From assembly GCA_003488655.1 (NCBI GenBank), contig DNKW01000028.1:1-9100 (forward strand): a DNA stretch of 9,100 bases, written 5' to 3'. Within the stretch, counting starts at the first letter, position 1, and each line of letters opens with the position of its first letter. Of this stretch, positions 1-6,610 are shown piece after piece. Source of the DNA: Candidatus Altimarinota bacterium (GTDB lineage Bacteria; Patescibacteriota; Gracilibacteria; BD1-5; UBA2023). The notes beneath the pieces were generated by a model. It had not been told where the DNA came from, did no database searches, and worked only from the letters and a program-made list of their open reading frames with translations. Both the position numbers and the translations under genes were made by a program.

Positions 1-104
1 GGCGAGATACGAAGTCTTCCGAGGCCATCCGTTTCGGGCGAACTCATTCGTTAAAACTACGAATAACAGACATTTTATCCATGCTCATTTAGTTACGTTC
101 TTGT

Positions 105-1079
105 ATGAATATCTCTCATAGCACCGCTACCGGCTTCCTTGCCGGAGCGTTCTTATCCATCGGAGTCAGCACCGCTCGGGCATCGGATCCTGTAATTGAA
201 ATCCTGGATACGAGAAACAAAACCATCGATCGAGTCCAGAAAATCTGCACTTCCTTCCCCGATCAAAATGAGTGCTATACTTTGGAACTTCGATCGCTTT
301 TTATGAATCTCACGAAAAATGACCCCGCGGCCTATGTGCCCTCAGATGAAGAACTGAAGTATTACCAACAAGATATGGACAAACAGCTCTCGGAAAATTG
401 CCAATCCTCCAAGGGGTGCGATCTTACAAGAACACAAATCCTTCTATATTCAGATGTCTCAAAAAACGGACAAAATCTTTCCATTTGGCTCTTGGAAGAA
501 ATCAAAGGGAGCGAGCGAAAGTATAGCTTCATCGGAGCTTCGAAAATATCGAGTGGTTACCCGGATCCAAAACCCAGAAAACCCGCAAATGAAACCAAAT
601 TTGCCACGGGAACAGGAGTTTACACCACTAATCCGAATATTACCGGTGCTATTGGATATCGGGCGGAAGGAACCAAGAATAAAAATGGGATTCGGGGATT
701 CTGAGAAAGAGGAAATCGCGTCTATGATGTAGGCCCCATGAGAACTAAACGGGCTTGGAATGGGGAAAATATGGAGATTCGATTTATGATTCATTCAACC
801 GATCCTATGCTCGAGACAAAGTTCTGATCTCAGGCCTCTCAGGGGTGTCTGCGAATCCCAAAAACCATCAATCGGTTTATGGAATACTCTTGAGCTCTTG
901 ATGCCGGATACGATTCCGCAATAGAACGCTCCAAGGGGGCAATCCGTGTTAACGCTCTAGGACTTCTTTGACGAAATCCCAGATTCAGTCCAATTTCCGG
1001 AAGTCTGCTCGTTATCGGAAATAGCGATACTACCACTACTATTCCTTCCTCTCTGCAACTTTCTGCGAATAATAAGTAA
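105..1079 (+). CDS. Exported YkuD-type L,D-transpeptidase-like protein (UGA-recoded)
   Basis: Read with UGA as glycine this is one 324-residue protein ending at TAA; four in-frame TGA codons give Gly200, Gly241, Gly263 and Gly289. Under the standard code it stops after residue 199 and loses its catalytic end. The N-terminus has a hydrophobic stretch (about residues 10-22) and an Ala-Arg-Ala signal-peptidase-like site at 24-26, so export is likely although the start lacks basic residues. Residues 230-250 hold the YkuD catalytic pattern: His230, fourteen residues, then Ser245-Gln246-Gly247-Cys248-Leu-Arg, with Cys248 the expected nucleophile. The usual SHGC is SQGC here. Such enzymes make 3-3 peptidoglycan cross-links or attach proteins to the wall; that role is inferred from the family. 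The start is ATG 105, because an in-frame TAG lies at 90-92. It has no Shine-Dalgarno sequence. It converges with the lexA-like gene. Confidence 0.8.
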
Positions 1080-1134
1080 AGCTGACTATATCAGTATTAT
1101 TTTCATTGAGCAAAACCTCTATCATGAATCTCTT

Positions 1135-1752
1135 TTATCCTCCCACTTCCTCTCCCAAAACTTTCTTCACCACCCCTACGATATGGGTTTCGTCAAAAGG
1201 AGTGAGTTCGAGATCCTTGTGTTCTTTGTTGAGCGAGAGGAGAAACCGCTGTTCTCCGACCGCCTTGATGCGCTTAATCTTGGGTTGCTGGTTCTGAACG
1301 ACGAGAACCATATCCTCTGCCTGGTAACCGGACTGGATCTTGATGAGTACAAGATCTCCCGAATGGATGAAGGGCTCCATGGAATCCCCTTTCGCCTTGG
1401 TGATAAAATAGTTCGCGATGTCATAGGCGTCGATATATTCAGGCGGAACAGGAATCTGCTTGCGCGGGTATTCATCCTCGAGAATTGTCTTCCCCGCATG
1501 ACCGCATTGAGCAAATCCGAAGAATGGAATAGAGAGCTGATTCCCTTCCTCGTAGTGTTTGAGAACCCGATACATCCCAGAAGATGCTCGAGTGAGATAC
1601 CCGGCATTCTCGAGCTGATTGATCTTGTTTTGCACCTTCTGTGGGTGGTCGATGCCGACACTGTCTCCTATATCCATAAGCGTATACGCTTCATCCTGTC
1701 CGAATTCAAGAAAAGCAAGAATCTTTTTCTGTTGGGAATCGAGACGTTTCAT
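1135..1752 (-). CDS. lexA: LexA-like SOS repressor / S24 self-cleaving regulator
   Basis: A 205-residue protein, the usual LexA length, with no in-frame TGA. Residues 1-65 look like a winged-helix DNA-binding domain (recognition region about 30-50, wing about 52-64). Residues 75-205 match the S24 peptidase domain: a probable scissile bond Cys83-Gly84, catalytic Ser124 in KGDSMEP, and Lys160 in the PKIKRIK segment as general base. LexA-family repressors shut off DNA-repair genes until RecA filaments trigger self-cleavage. A Cys-Gly bond is the UmuD type, whereas E. coli LexA has Ala-Gly. I chose the ATG at 1750-1752 because the 39-residue upstream extension to 1869 has no counterpart in the family and lies in AT-rich regulatory DNA. 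The target genes cannot be told from the window; an inverted repeat in its own promoter region suggests autoregulation. Confidence 0.78.
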   Translation of the reverse strand: MKRLDSQQKKILAFLEFGQDEAYTLMDIGDSVGIDHPQKVQNKINQLENAGYLTRASSGMYRVLKHYEEGNQLSIPFFGFAQCGHAGKTILEDEYPRKQIPVPPEYIDAYDIANYFITKAKGDSMEPFIHSGDLVLIKIQSGYQAEDMVLVVQNQQPKIKRIKAVGEQRFLLSLNKEHKDLELTPFDETHIVGVVKKVLGEEVGG

Positions 1753-1767
1753 ACGAGAAAAAATGAA

Positions 1768-1773
1768 AGGATA
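1768..1773 (-). promoter_or_regulatory. TATCCT element 15 nt before the lexA-like start
   Basis: On the minus strand TATCCT is followed by exactly 15 bases and then ATG, the same spacing seen before the genes at 2067 and 2451. It could be a -10 box giving a leader of about 8 nt, or a pyrimidine-rich translation signal. No good -35 box lies 16-18 bases upstream. Confidence 0.4.
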
Positions 1774-1776
1774 AAT

Positions 1777-1873
1777 AATTTTGAAATATATTTTTTCGAA
1801 CGAACCGAGGACTGTTCGAGCCATCACTAAGAGGCGAGTTCCACAGGAAGGGAGAAATATATATTTCAAAATT
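1777..1873. repeat. 15-bp inverted repeat next to the lexA-like promoter (candidate operator)
   Basis: The arms at 1777-1791 (AATTTTGAAATATAT) and 1859-1873 are exact reverse complements over 15 bases, with 67 bases between them. The proximal arm lies just upstream of the TATCCT element of the lexA-like gene, and the distal arm contains a 14-bp palindrome. This arrangement suits binding of a dimeric repressor at two sites, possibly the LexA-like protein itself. The match to a LexA box is not established, because the known Gram-positive form (GAAC-N4-GTTC) is not present with that spacing. Confidence 0.4.
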
Positions 1874-2006
1874 CACAAGTCTTACATGGAACATTATATA
1901 CAAAATATTTCTCTTTGCAAAAGATTTTTCATAGTTTTACAAAAATATGTATTTTTTGGAAAAACAGAAACCACTGGTATATGAAGTATATAGTAAGTGA
2001 AATAAC

Positions 2007-2033
2007 TTGATAAATTCAGAAAGGAAGTATAAT
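2007..2033 (+). promoter_or_regulatory. Sigma-70-like promoter for the small secreted protein gene
   Basis: TTGATA at 2007-2012 and a perfect TATAAT at 2028-2033 are separated by 15 bases. The ATG lies 33 bases after the -10 box. The 15-base spacer is shorter than the usual 17 but recurs at the promoter-like pair at 7680-7706. Confidence 0.5.
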
Positions 2034-2045
2034 ACAAACATATTT

Positions 2046-2051
2046 TATCCT
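2046..2051 (+). promoter_or_regulatory. TATCCT element 15 nt before ATG 2067
   Basis: TATCCT followed by 15 bases and ATG, with CTCAT directly after the hexamer. It has the same position and form as before the lexA-like gene and the AI-2E gene. A better -10 box (TATAAT 2028-2033) lies just upstream, which favours a leader or translation role for this copy. Confidence 0.35.
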
Positions 2052-2066
2052 CTCATAAATACTTTT

Positions 2067-2426
2067 ATGCAAAAAATACTCACAGTGATCCTATTGCTCA
2101 TGGTATCAATGCTTCTTTCGTCTTCGCCGATGTATGCTCAGAATCTGACCAAAAATGATCAACTTTTCCGGGAGGATATACGATACCGGCTTGATGCGAG
2201 ATTACAGACACAGATAATGACCGTTATAAATCAGTACAAAGCAAAAATTGCAAAAATAGATAAGTCCGAGGCTGACAAGCTCACAGAGAGTATTATCTGA
2301 AAAGTGGAAGATATCCTCTATAAAATGCGAGCCGCTCAGCCTCTCGACAAAAATCTTGAAAAAAAAGCGGATAACAAATATCTCGCGTATATGCTTATCA
2401 AGTTTGAGCTCATGCTTTTGAAATAA
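2067..2426 (+). CDS. Small secreted protein of unknown function
   Basis: A 119-residue protein when TGA 2298-2300 is read as Gly78; the standard code would stop there. Residues 1-24 form a clear signal peptide: Lys3, a Leu/Ile/Val/Met-rich core at 4-17, a polar SSSP stretch and probable cleavage near Ala24. The mature part of about 95 residues is charged and mostly helix-forming (Lys, Asp, Glu, Leu), with no cysteines and no motif I recognise. The start is ATG 2067, because the in-frame extension to TTG 2007 would place polar residues before the signal peptide and cover the promoter. It ends 24 bp before the AI-2E family gene and may share its transcript. No function can be assigned. Confidence 0.75.
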
Positions 2427-2429
2427 TTC

Positions 2430-2435
2430 TATCTT
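2430..2435 (+). promoter_or_regulatory. TATCTT element 15 nt before ATG 2451
   Basis: TATCTT-TTCAT lies in the 24-bp gap after the upstream stop codon, followed by a T-rich run to ATG 2451, with 15 bases between hexamer and ATG. There is no Shine-Dalgarno sequence and no plausible -35 box. In so short a gap a translation-initiation role is at least as likely as a promoter. Confidence 0.35.
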
Positions 2436-2450
2436 TTCATTTTTCTTTTT

Positions 2451-3632
2451 ATGAAGACATCGATAGCGAAAGAGTCCGTTGTAGAAGGAGAAATCCCCTC
2501 TAATTCACTCAGAGTTTTTAGTCAGAAAGTCCTTATGCTTCTTGCTTTTATTGGTGGTATCTACATTCTCTCGCTTCTGAACTCTATCCTCATTATCCTC
2601 TTTCTGTCCGGATTTTTGACGATTCTTTTTTCGTCCTTTTTGGACAGCATGAATAAAAAAAATATTCCTGATTGGCTCGGAATTATTTTTATATTTCTGG
2701 GAGTTCTCCTCTTTTTCTTCATCGTCCTTTTCGCTATCATTCCGATATTCGTACAACAGATAACACTTTTATTTTCCTATATCAGCAGTTCCTTCAATAC
2801 GCTGGAAACACTCTATAAATGAGGGGGTATTGATGCGCTTTGATTCCCCTCGTTTCTGAAATCATATATAGGAAACGTGGATTTCGGTACGCTTTTCGAA
2901 TGGATACAGAGTAATGTTTCATCTTTCTCGGGAGTCGCAACATCACTCTCAACAAACCTCCTTCGGGGATCATCCTCTCTCATCTCCACGCTTTCTGGCG
3001 GGATTTTTCAATTGATTATGATTGGAATATTCACGTTTTTTATGAGCCTGGAGCGTCACTCGATCAAGAAGTTTCTGTATCAGGTATTTCCAAAAAACAT
3101 AAGTATATACCTCCTCTCTCGTGAAGATTCTTTCTTGCGGGTTCTCGGAGCTTGGCTCAAAGGACAGCTTATTTTATCGTTCTCCATTTTTGCGCTCACC
3201 CTCCTCTGACTCTGGGCTCTTCGATTTTTTGGGATACAGATAGATTCTATTTTCACTCTTGCTCTCATTGCCGGACTCATGGAATTCATCCCATATATCG
3301 GGCCGTTCTTGGCTCTCCTCCCGGCACTTGCCATCGTAGCTGGCATGGGGCTTATTCCCATAGTATCTATCCTCGTCCTCTATATTTTTATCCAGCAAGC
3401 GGAAAATAATATCCTTGTTCCGTTGGTGATGAGTAAGGCACTCGATCTCTCCCCGTTTTTCATACTTCTCATGATGACGATTATGGCGAGTCTCTTCGGT
3501 ATTATGGGAATCCTTCTTGCCATTCCATTCACTGCGATTCTCCAGATTGTTGTGAGAGATGCTCTTGCCTGGAAAAACGGAGAAGAGAAATGAGACAATG
3601 AGCCGAAAAATACAAAAAAAATACAAAAATAA
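2451..3632 (+). CDS. AI-2E/PerM family membrane transporter (UGA-recoded)
   Basis: A 393-residue membrane protein ending at TAA, with TGA read as Gly124, Gly131, Gly253 and Gly381; the standard code breaks it into three main pieces. Its length fits the AI-2E transporter family (PF01594, formerly UPF0118). Hydrophobic segments lie at about 27-62 and 74-115, then a soluble, Ser-rich middle (about 125-190), then several more segments to about 375. The best family mark is GLMEFIPYIGPFLALLPA from residue 275, matching the conserved Pro-Tyr-Ile-Gly-Pro region. Members export small molecules such as AI-2 or act as ion antiporters; the substrate here cannot be predicted. The C-terminus is a short Lys-rich tail after the last TGA. 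It lies 24 bp after the small secreted gene and 14 bp before fmt. Confidence 0.88.
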
Positions 3633-3646
3633 TTATCTTTTTTCCT

Positions 3647-4594
3647 ATGATTCGTATCGGTTTTTTCTGAACTCCCCATCTTGCTGCAAGAGTCTTGCAA
3701 GATTTTCTGGAATCCTCAAAATTTGAAGTACTCTTTGTCGTTACAGGTGAGGATAAGCCGGTTTGACGCCATCAGATCCTGACTATGAATCCTGTGAAAA
3801 AACTCGCTCTTGAGAAGAGTATCCCCATTCTCCAGCCCGCACGCATCCGAGGGAATGCGGAATTTCTCGAAGAAATACGATCCTATGAAGCAGATTATTT
3901 CATCGTGGTCGCTTATGGGAAAATCCTTCCGGTGGAACTTCTCGAAATTCCAAAAAAATACCCTATAAACATCCATGGATCTATCTTGCCAAAATACCGT
4001 GGAGCCTCCCCTATTCAGACAGCTCTCATCAATGGAGAAAAAGAAACGGGGGTTACTATTATGGTGATGAACGAGAAAATGGACGAATGAGACATCATCG
4101 ATGTGAAAAAAATCGAGATAGAAACAAGTGAGACGACAGAAACTCTTTTCCAAAAATTTGAGGACGTATCAGGGGATTTCGCCATGGAGACGATCCAGAA
4201 ACTCGACAAAGGAGAGCTTGTTCCGAAAGCACAAGATGAAAATACAGCAACCTATTGCAAGAAAATCACCAAAGAGGAAGGACTCCTTGATTTCTCGAAA
4301 AGCGCAAAAGAGCTCTACTATCTCTATCAGGGACTCACTCCTTGGCCGGGAGTATATGCTTTTTACAAAGGAAAGAAGTTGATTATAGAACAATGTTTTT
4401 ATGAAGAAGATGCAGAATGCGAATGAGCTATCGGAACCATTGTACAAAAAGGAAGCGAGATATGAATCATTTGCGGGAAATGACTCTTGACTTTATCGCA
4501 AGTAAAATTAGAATGAAAAAAATCTCAGTCCATAAGGGAATTTCTGAACGGACATCGGGATTTTATCGGAAGTATTTTATACAATCATTCTTAG
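3647..4594 (+). CDS. fmt: Methionyl-tRNA formyltransferase (seven UGA-Gly codons)
   Basis: A 315-residue protein, the usual Fmt length, which formylates the amino group of initiator Met-tRNA using 10-formyl-tetrahydrofolate. The N-terminal Rossmann domain shows the FFGTP start (6-10), PVGR near 38-41, and the NIHGSILPKYRGASP signature. By family alignment the catalytic residues are Asn108, His110 and Asp146. The C-terminal domain (about 210-315) carries LTPWPG and ends with the conserved EGKK...FLNGHRDF segment. TGA encodes Gly8, 40, 148, 260, 273, 279 and 290, several at family-conserved glycines, which makes this the best proof of recoding in the window. I count about 27 glycines, so roughly a quarter use TGA. 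The stop is TAG, the only one seen. The start ATG 3647 follows a pyrimidine-rich leader without Shine-Dalgarno, and the next ATG is 6 bp after the stop. Confidence 0.96.
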
Positions 4595-4600
4595 TTTTTT

Positions 4601-4855
4601 ATGCATAAGCACTTAATTACCGGGGAAACACTCATCGAACGATCAAAAAGACTCGGAGCGACAGATGCCGAATTCATCATGGTTCCATGAAAGAATAAGG
4701 AATCCCAGAGTGTAACTGGCGCTCATAACGAGCTTATTTTTGAAGGGAAAATCCTCTCGTCTGCTGAGATGGAAGCACGAAGATTTGCCGAAATGTCTGA
4801 AGCTATTATGGCTGCTACAAATCGGGCATTTGATGAAGGTCGTATGTTTAAATAA
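4601..4855 (+). CDS. Small conserved-looking protein of unknown function
   Basis: An 84-residue hydrophilic protein with one TGA read as Gly30, ending at TAA. It has no signal peptide or membrane segment. The second half (from about residue 48) is predicted helical and rich in Ala, Glu, Met and Arg, including EMEARRFAEMSEAIMAATNR, and the first half is mixed. It starts 6 bp after fmt and ends 12 bp before the permease, so it is probably co-transcribed with them. I do not recognise the family. The tight packing, full use of the space between two real genes and an in-frame TGA in a Pro-Gly-Lys turn support it being a gene. Confidence 0.6.
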
Positions 4856-4867
4856 TCTAAAAAATCT

Positions 4868-5629
4868 ATGTTTAATATTGCACTCAACACTTTCCGGGAA
4901 CTCGCCCGAAACAAGATCCTCTATATGATCGTATTTTTCGGAATCGCCCTTATCGGATTTTCGCTCGTACTCGCATCGCTCTCGCTCGGACAGTCCGATA
5001 AAATCGTAGTGGATTTCGGACTTGCTATGGTGGAGATATTCGGAATTATCTCCGTGATATTCATCGGAAGTCAGCTCCTTTTTCGGGAGATCGAGGGAAA
5101 AACCGTTTATTTGATCCTCTCCAAACCGGTTGCTCGGAGAGATTTTATTCTCGGGAAGTTTCTCGGCTTCGCTGCCATTCTTTTCTTCATCATCTTCATA
5201 CAATCCATCATATCGATGGTAGTGTTTTTGATTGCAAATACCCCTCTTTCTATGCTTCTTTTCGCATCAATCGGGTTTATTTATATTAAACTCCTTCTCC
5301 TCTTCGCCATCATACTCTTTTTCTCAACCTTCATCTCTCCACTCCTCTCGATTCTGCTTGTTATGGGAGTCTATATCATCAGTCATTCCATCACCACTAT
5401 GACCGATATGGCAATTCGCTCTGGAAATCAAATACTTTTCTATTTCAGCAAGATATTGATGGTGGTGTTTCCAAATTTTGAAGCTCTCAATATCAAGTCT
5501 CTCATCGGAACCACACTCGTGCTTAATCCTTCGTTTTTTGCGATAAATATTGTGCATGCATTGCTCTATCTTGCAGTTATACTTACTTTTGCAGTGCTTA
5601 TCTTTAACCGCAAAACCTTTGAAAACTAA
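4868..5629 (+). CDS. ABC-2 type transporter permease (NosY-like)
   Basis: A 253-residue integral membrane protein, complete without any TGA. About six hydrophobic segments are visible (roughly 17-39, 51-70, 98-124, 127-150, 154-173 and 227-247). The cytoplasmic loop at 71-97 has the Glu-x-Glu-Gly-Lys-Thr...Leu-Ser-Lys-Pro-Val-Ala-Arg-Arg...Leu-Gly-Lys pattern typical of ABC-2 permeases of the NosY/export type, and the N-terminal NTFRELARNK segment also fits. It would work with a separate ATP-binding subunit, but none is encoded in this window, so its partner must be elsewhere. Its substrate is unknown. The start is ATG 4868, 12 bp after the upstream stop, with TAATCT overlapping that stop. 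The stop overlaps the probable TTG start of prmC, which suggests coupled translation. Confidence 0.85.
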   Translation: MFNIALNTFRELARNKILYMIVFFGIALIGFSLVLASLSLGQSDKIVVDFGLAMVEIFGIISVIFIGSQLLFREIEGKTVYLILSKPVARRDFILGKFLGFAAILFFIIFIQSIISMVVFLIANTPLSMLLFASIGFIYIKLLLLFAIILFFSTFISPLLSILLVMGVYIISHSITTMTDMAIRSGNQILFYFSKILMVVFPNFEALNIKSLIGTTLVLNPSFFAINIVHALLYLAVILTFAVLIFNRKTFEN

Positions 5630-6296
5630 CTATCCGGAGGAATATACACGGTGATGGGTAGAGTTCTATTATCAGAAATTTAGAGTCAATGAACATGTCC
5701 TTATTCCTCGATTCGAGACGGAGGATCTTGTCCGAGAAGCAATCAAAACAGCAAAAAGTGCTTCGTTTGATATATTGATAGATATCGGAACTGGTTCCGG
5801 AATCATCCCTCTCTCCATTCTTTCTGCAGTCAATATTCCGCAAGTATTTGCAGTGGATTTGAGTCCTGAAGCCTTGGAAGTGGCGGAGGAAAATGCTCGA
5901 AATCAGGGGAAATATATCACTTTTATGGAATCAGATCTGCTCGGAAGTTTCCTTGAGAAAGACATACAAATAAATGGAACTCCTATTTTAATAGTCACCA
6001 ATCTCCCCTATATCAGAGATGGAGACTGGGAAAATATGAGCAGAGATACAGAGTACGAGCCAGAAATAGCCTTTTTTGGCGGAAAAGAGACTGGATTCGA
6101 GCTCTACGAAAAACTCTTTGCTCAAATTCCTCCATTTCTTGAGAAATATACTCCGAGATCTCTCACTCTCCTCGCCGAGATGGGAGATGACCAAGAAGCG
6201 ATTGCTAAAAAAATACTCGAATCATACGGATGGGAATTCTCGTTCTTTACTGATTGCTTTGGAATACGAAGATTTATGAAAATACAGATTATATAA
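5619..6296 (+). CDS. prmC: Peptide chain release factor N5-glutamine methyltransferase PrmC/HemK, short form
   Basis: A 225-residue S-adenosylmethionine-dependent methyltransferase that modifies the GGQ glutamine of release factors. Visible marks are the family entry region YTRGWVEFYYQKFRV with LIPRFETE at 28-35, the SAM-binding DIGTGSG at 55-61, the acidic Asp-Leu-Ser of motif II, and NLPY at 128-131 in place of the commoner NPPY; the family's GG...G.elYekl stretch follows. TGA 5652-5654 encodes Gly12 in the conserved entry region, so the standard code loses the true start. No in-frame ATG fits; TTG 5619 gives an 11-bp overlap with the permease and is my choice, while an in-frame ATG at 5556 would overlap by 74 bp. 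Either way the usual N-terminal helical domain (about 70 residues) is missing or much reduced. With UGA not a stop, RF1 is its probable substrate. Confidence 0.88.
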
Positions 6297-6297
6297 T
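6292..6297 (+). promoter_or_regulatory. TATAAT box before the small 92-residue protein
   Basis: A perfect TATAAT overlaps the prmC stop codon and lies 9 bp before ATG 6307. If active it would give a leaderless or nearly leaderless mRNA. It partly encodes the prmC C-terminus (Ile-Ile-stop), so chance is possible, and no clear -35 box is visible. Confidence 0.3.
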
Positions 6298-6306
6298 CAC
6301 TCTTTT

Positions 6307-6585
6307 ATGCATCTCAACCTCACTCCACACATCTCCAGTCCCACCATAATATCATCCCTCGCCTGGAATGCAGTTCGCGATAGTCTGGAGAAATCGGGAA
6401 AGAAAGAACTCGTCAACTATATAGAATCGGTGAAAGTGACCGACACCCGTATCACGATAAAAACCGGGAAACCTATCGTGAATATGGAGCTCTCCAACTA
6501 CAAAGAAGCCATCAAGGGACGCATCGAAGAGGGTTTTCAAATGTTTGGAATTGTGAAGACAGAGAGGAAAATAGTGTTTATTTAA
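6307..6585 (+). CDS. Small protein, possibly DUF721/DciA-like
   Basis: A 92-residue soluble protein with no in-frame TGA, ending at TAA. The order of elements suggests a DUF721 (DciA) core: a helical start (about 13-40), then a strand pair VKVTDTRITIKTG (42-54), a short MELSNYKEAIKGRI helix, and a final strand KTERKIVFI. DciA proteins help load the DnaB helicase in bacteria without DnaC, and dnaB lies 2.3 kb downstream. The resemblance is by pattern only and there is no diagnostic residue motif, so hypothetical protein is the safer name. It starts 10 bp after prmC and ends 25 bp before the lipoprotein gene. Confidence 0.6.
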   Translation: MHLNLTPHISSPTIISSLAWNAVRDSLEKSGKKELVNYIESVKVTDTRITIKTGKPIVNMELSNYKEAIKGRIEEGFQMFGIVKTERKIVFI

Positions 6586-6601
6586 GGTGTTCTCGCTAAT
6601 C

Positions 6602-6607
6602 TATAAT
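6602..6607 (+). promoter_or_regulatory. TATAAT box immediately before the PLD lipoprotein ATG
   Basis: A perfect TATAAT ends 3 bp before ATG 6611, with an overlapping TAATCT at 6597-6602. At this distance a transcript would start at or just inside the coding region, so it would be leaderless if this box is used. The -35 region is poor. Confidence 0.35.
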
Positions 6608-6610
6608 GCC

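Larger units (their letters stand above)
1753..2066. promoter_or_regulatory. Divergent AT-rich regulatory region between lexA-like gene and the plus-strand run
   Basis: This 314-bp stretch separates the two divergent starts and holds no convincing gene. It contains a 15-bp perfect inverted repeat (arms 1777-1791 and 1859-1873), a 14-bp palindrome GAAATATATATTTC at 1854-1867, a 7+7 bp palindrome AAAAATA-TG-TATTTTT at 1941-1956, and short GAAC/GTTC sequences around 1797-1818. A TTGATA/TATAAT pair (2007-2033) faces the small secreted protein gene. Because the region is AT-rich, some of the palindromes may be chance. Confidence 0.6.

Noticed and set aside
1..88. Possible 5' end of a divergent minus-strand gene starting at ATG 86-88 (29 codons open to the edge, with one TGA as Gly).
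   Set aside because: Plus-strand frames are also open here, ending at TAA 52-54, TAG 90-92 and TAG 119-121. About 29 codons without TAA or TAG is expected by chance, and no family is recognisable. Positions 1-104 are left unassigned.
454..794. Overlapping frames on both strands within 454-794 of about 90-110 codons.
   Set aside because: They are shadows of the L,D-transpeptidase-like gene, whose frame carries the signal peptide and the catalytic motif.
1082..1103. CTGA-CTATA-TCAG followed by a T-rich run, as a terminator between the convergent genes.
   Set aside because: The stem has only four base pairs and the T-run is interrupted; it is too weak to call.
1183..1830. A 215-codon plus-strand frame across the lexA-like gene.
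   Set aside because: The opposite strand encodes a clear S24 peptidase domain with Ser-Lys dyad; the plus frame has no recognisable features and runs into the regulatory region.
1753..1869. N-terminal extension of the lexA-like protein to the upstream ATG at 1867-1869.
   Set aside because: The additional 39 residues lie before the winged-helix domain, have no counterpart in LexA and cover the candidate promoter and operator.
1781..1984. A 67-codon plus-strand frame in the divergent intergenic region.
   Set aside because: It is Phe/Tyr/Lys-rich as expected from AT-rich DNA, overlaps the inverted repeat, and has no motif or homologue I can name.
5636..5653. GGAGG followed by GTG at 5651-5653 as a Shine-Dalgarno and start for prmC.
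   Set aside because: The GTG is out of frame with prmC; in frame these bases read Pro-Glu-Glu...Arg-Gly, part of the conserved PrmC entry region.
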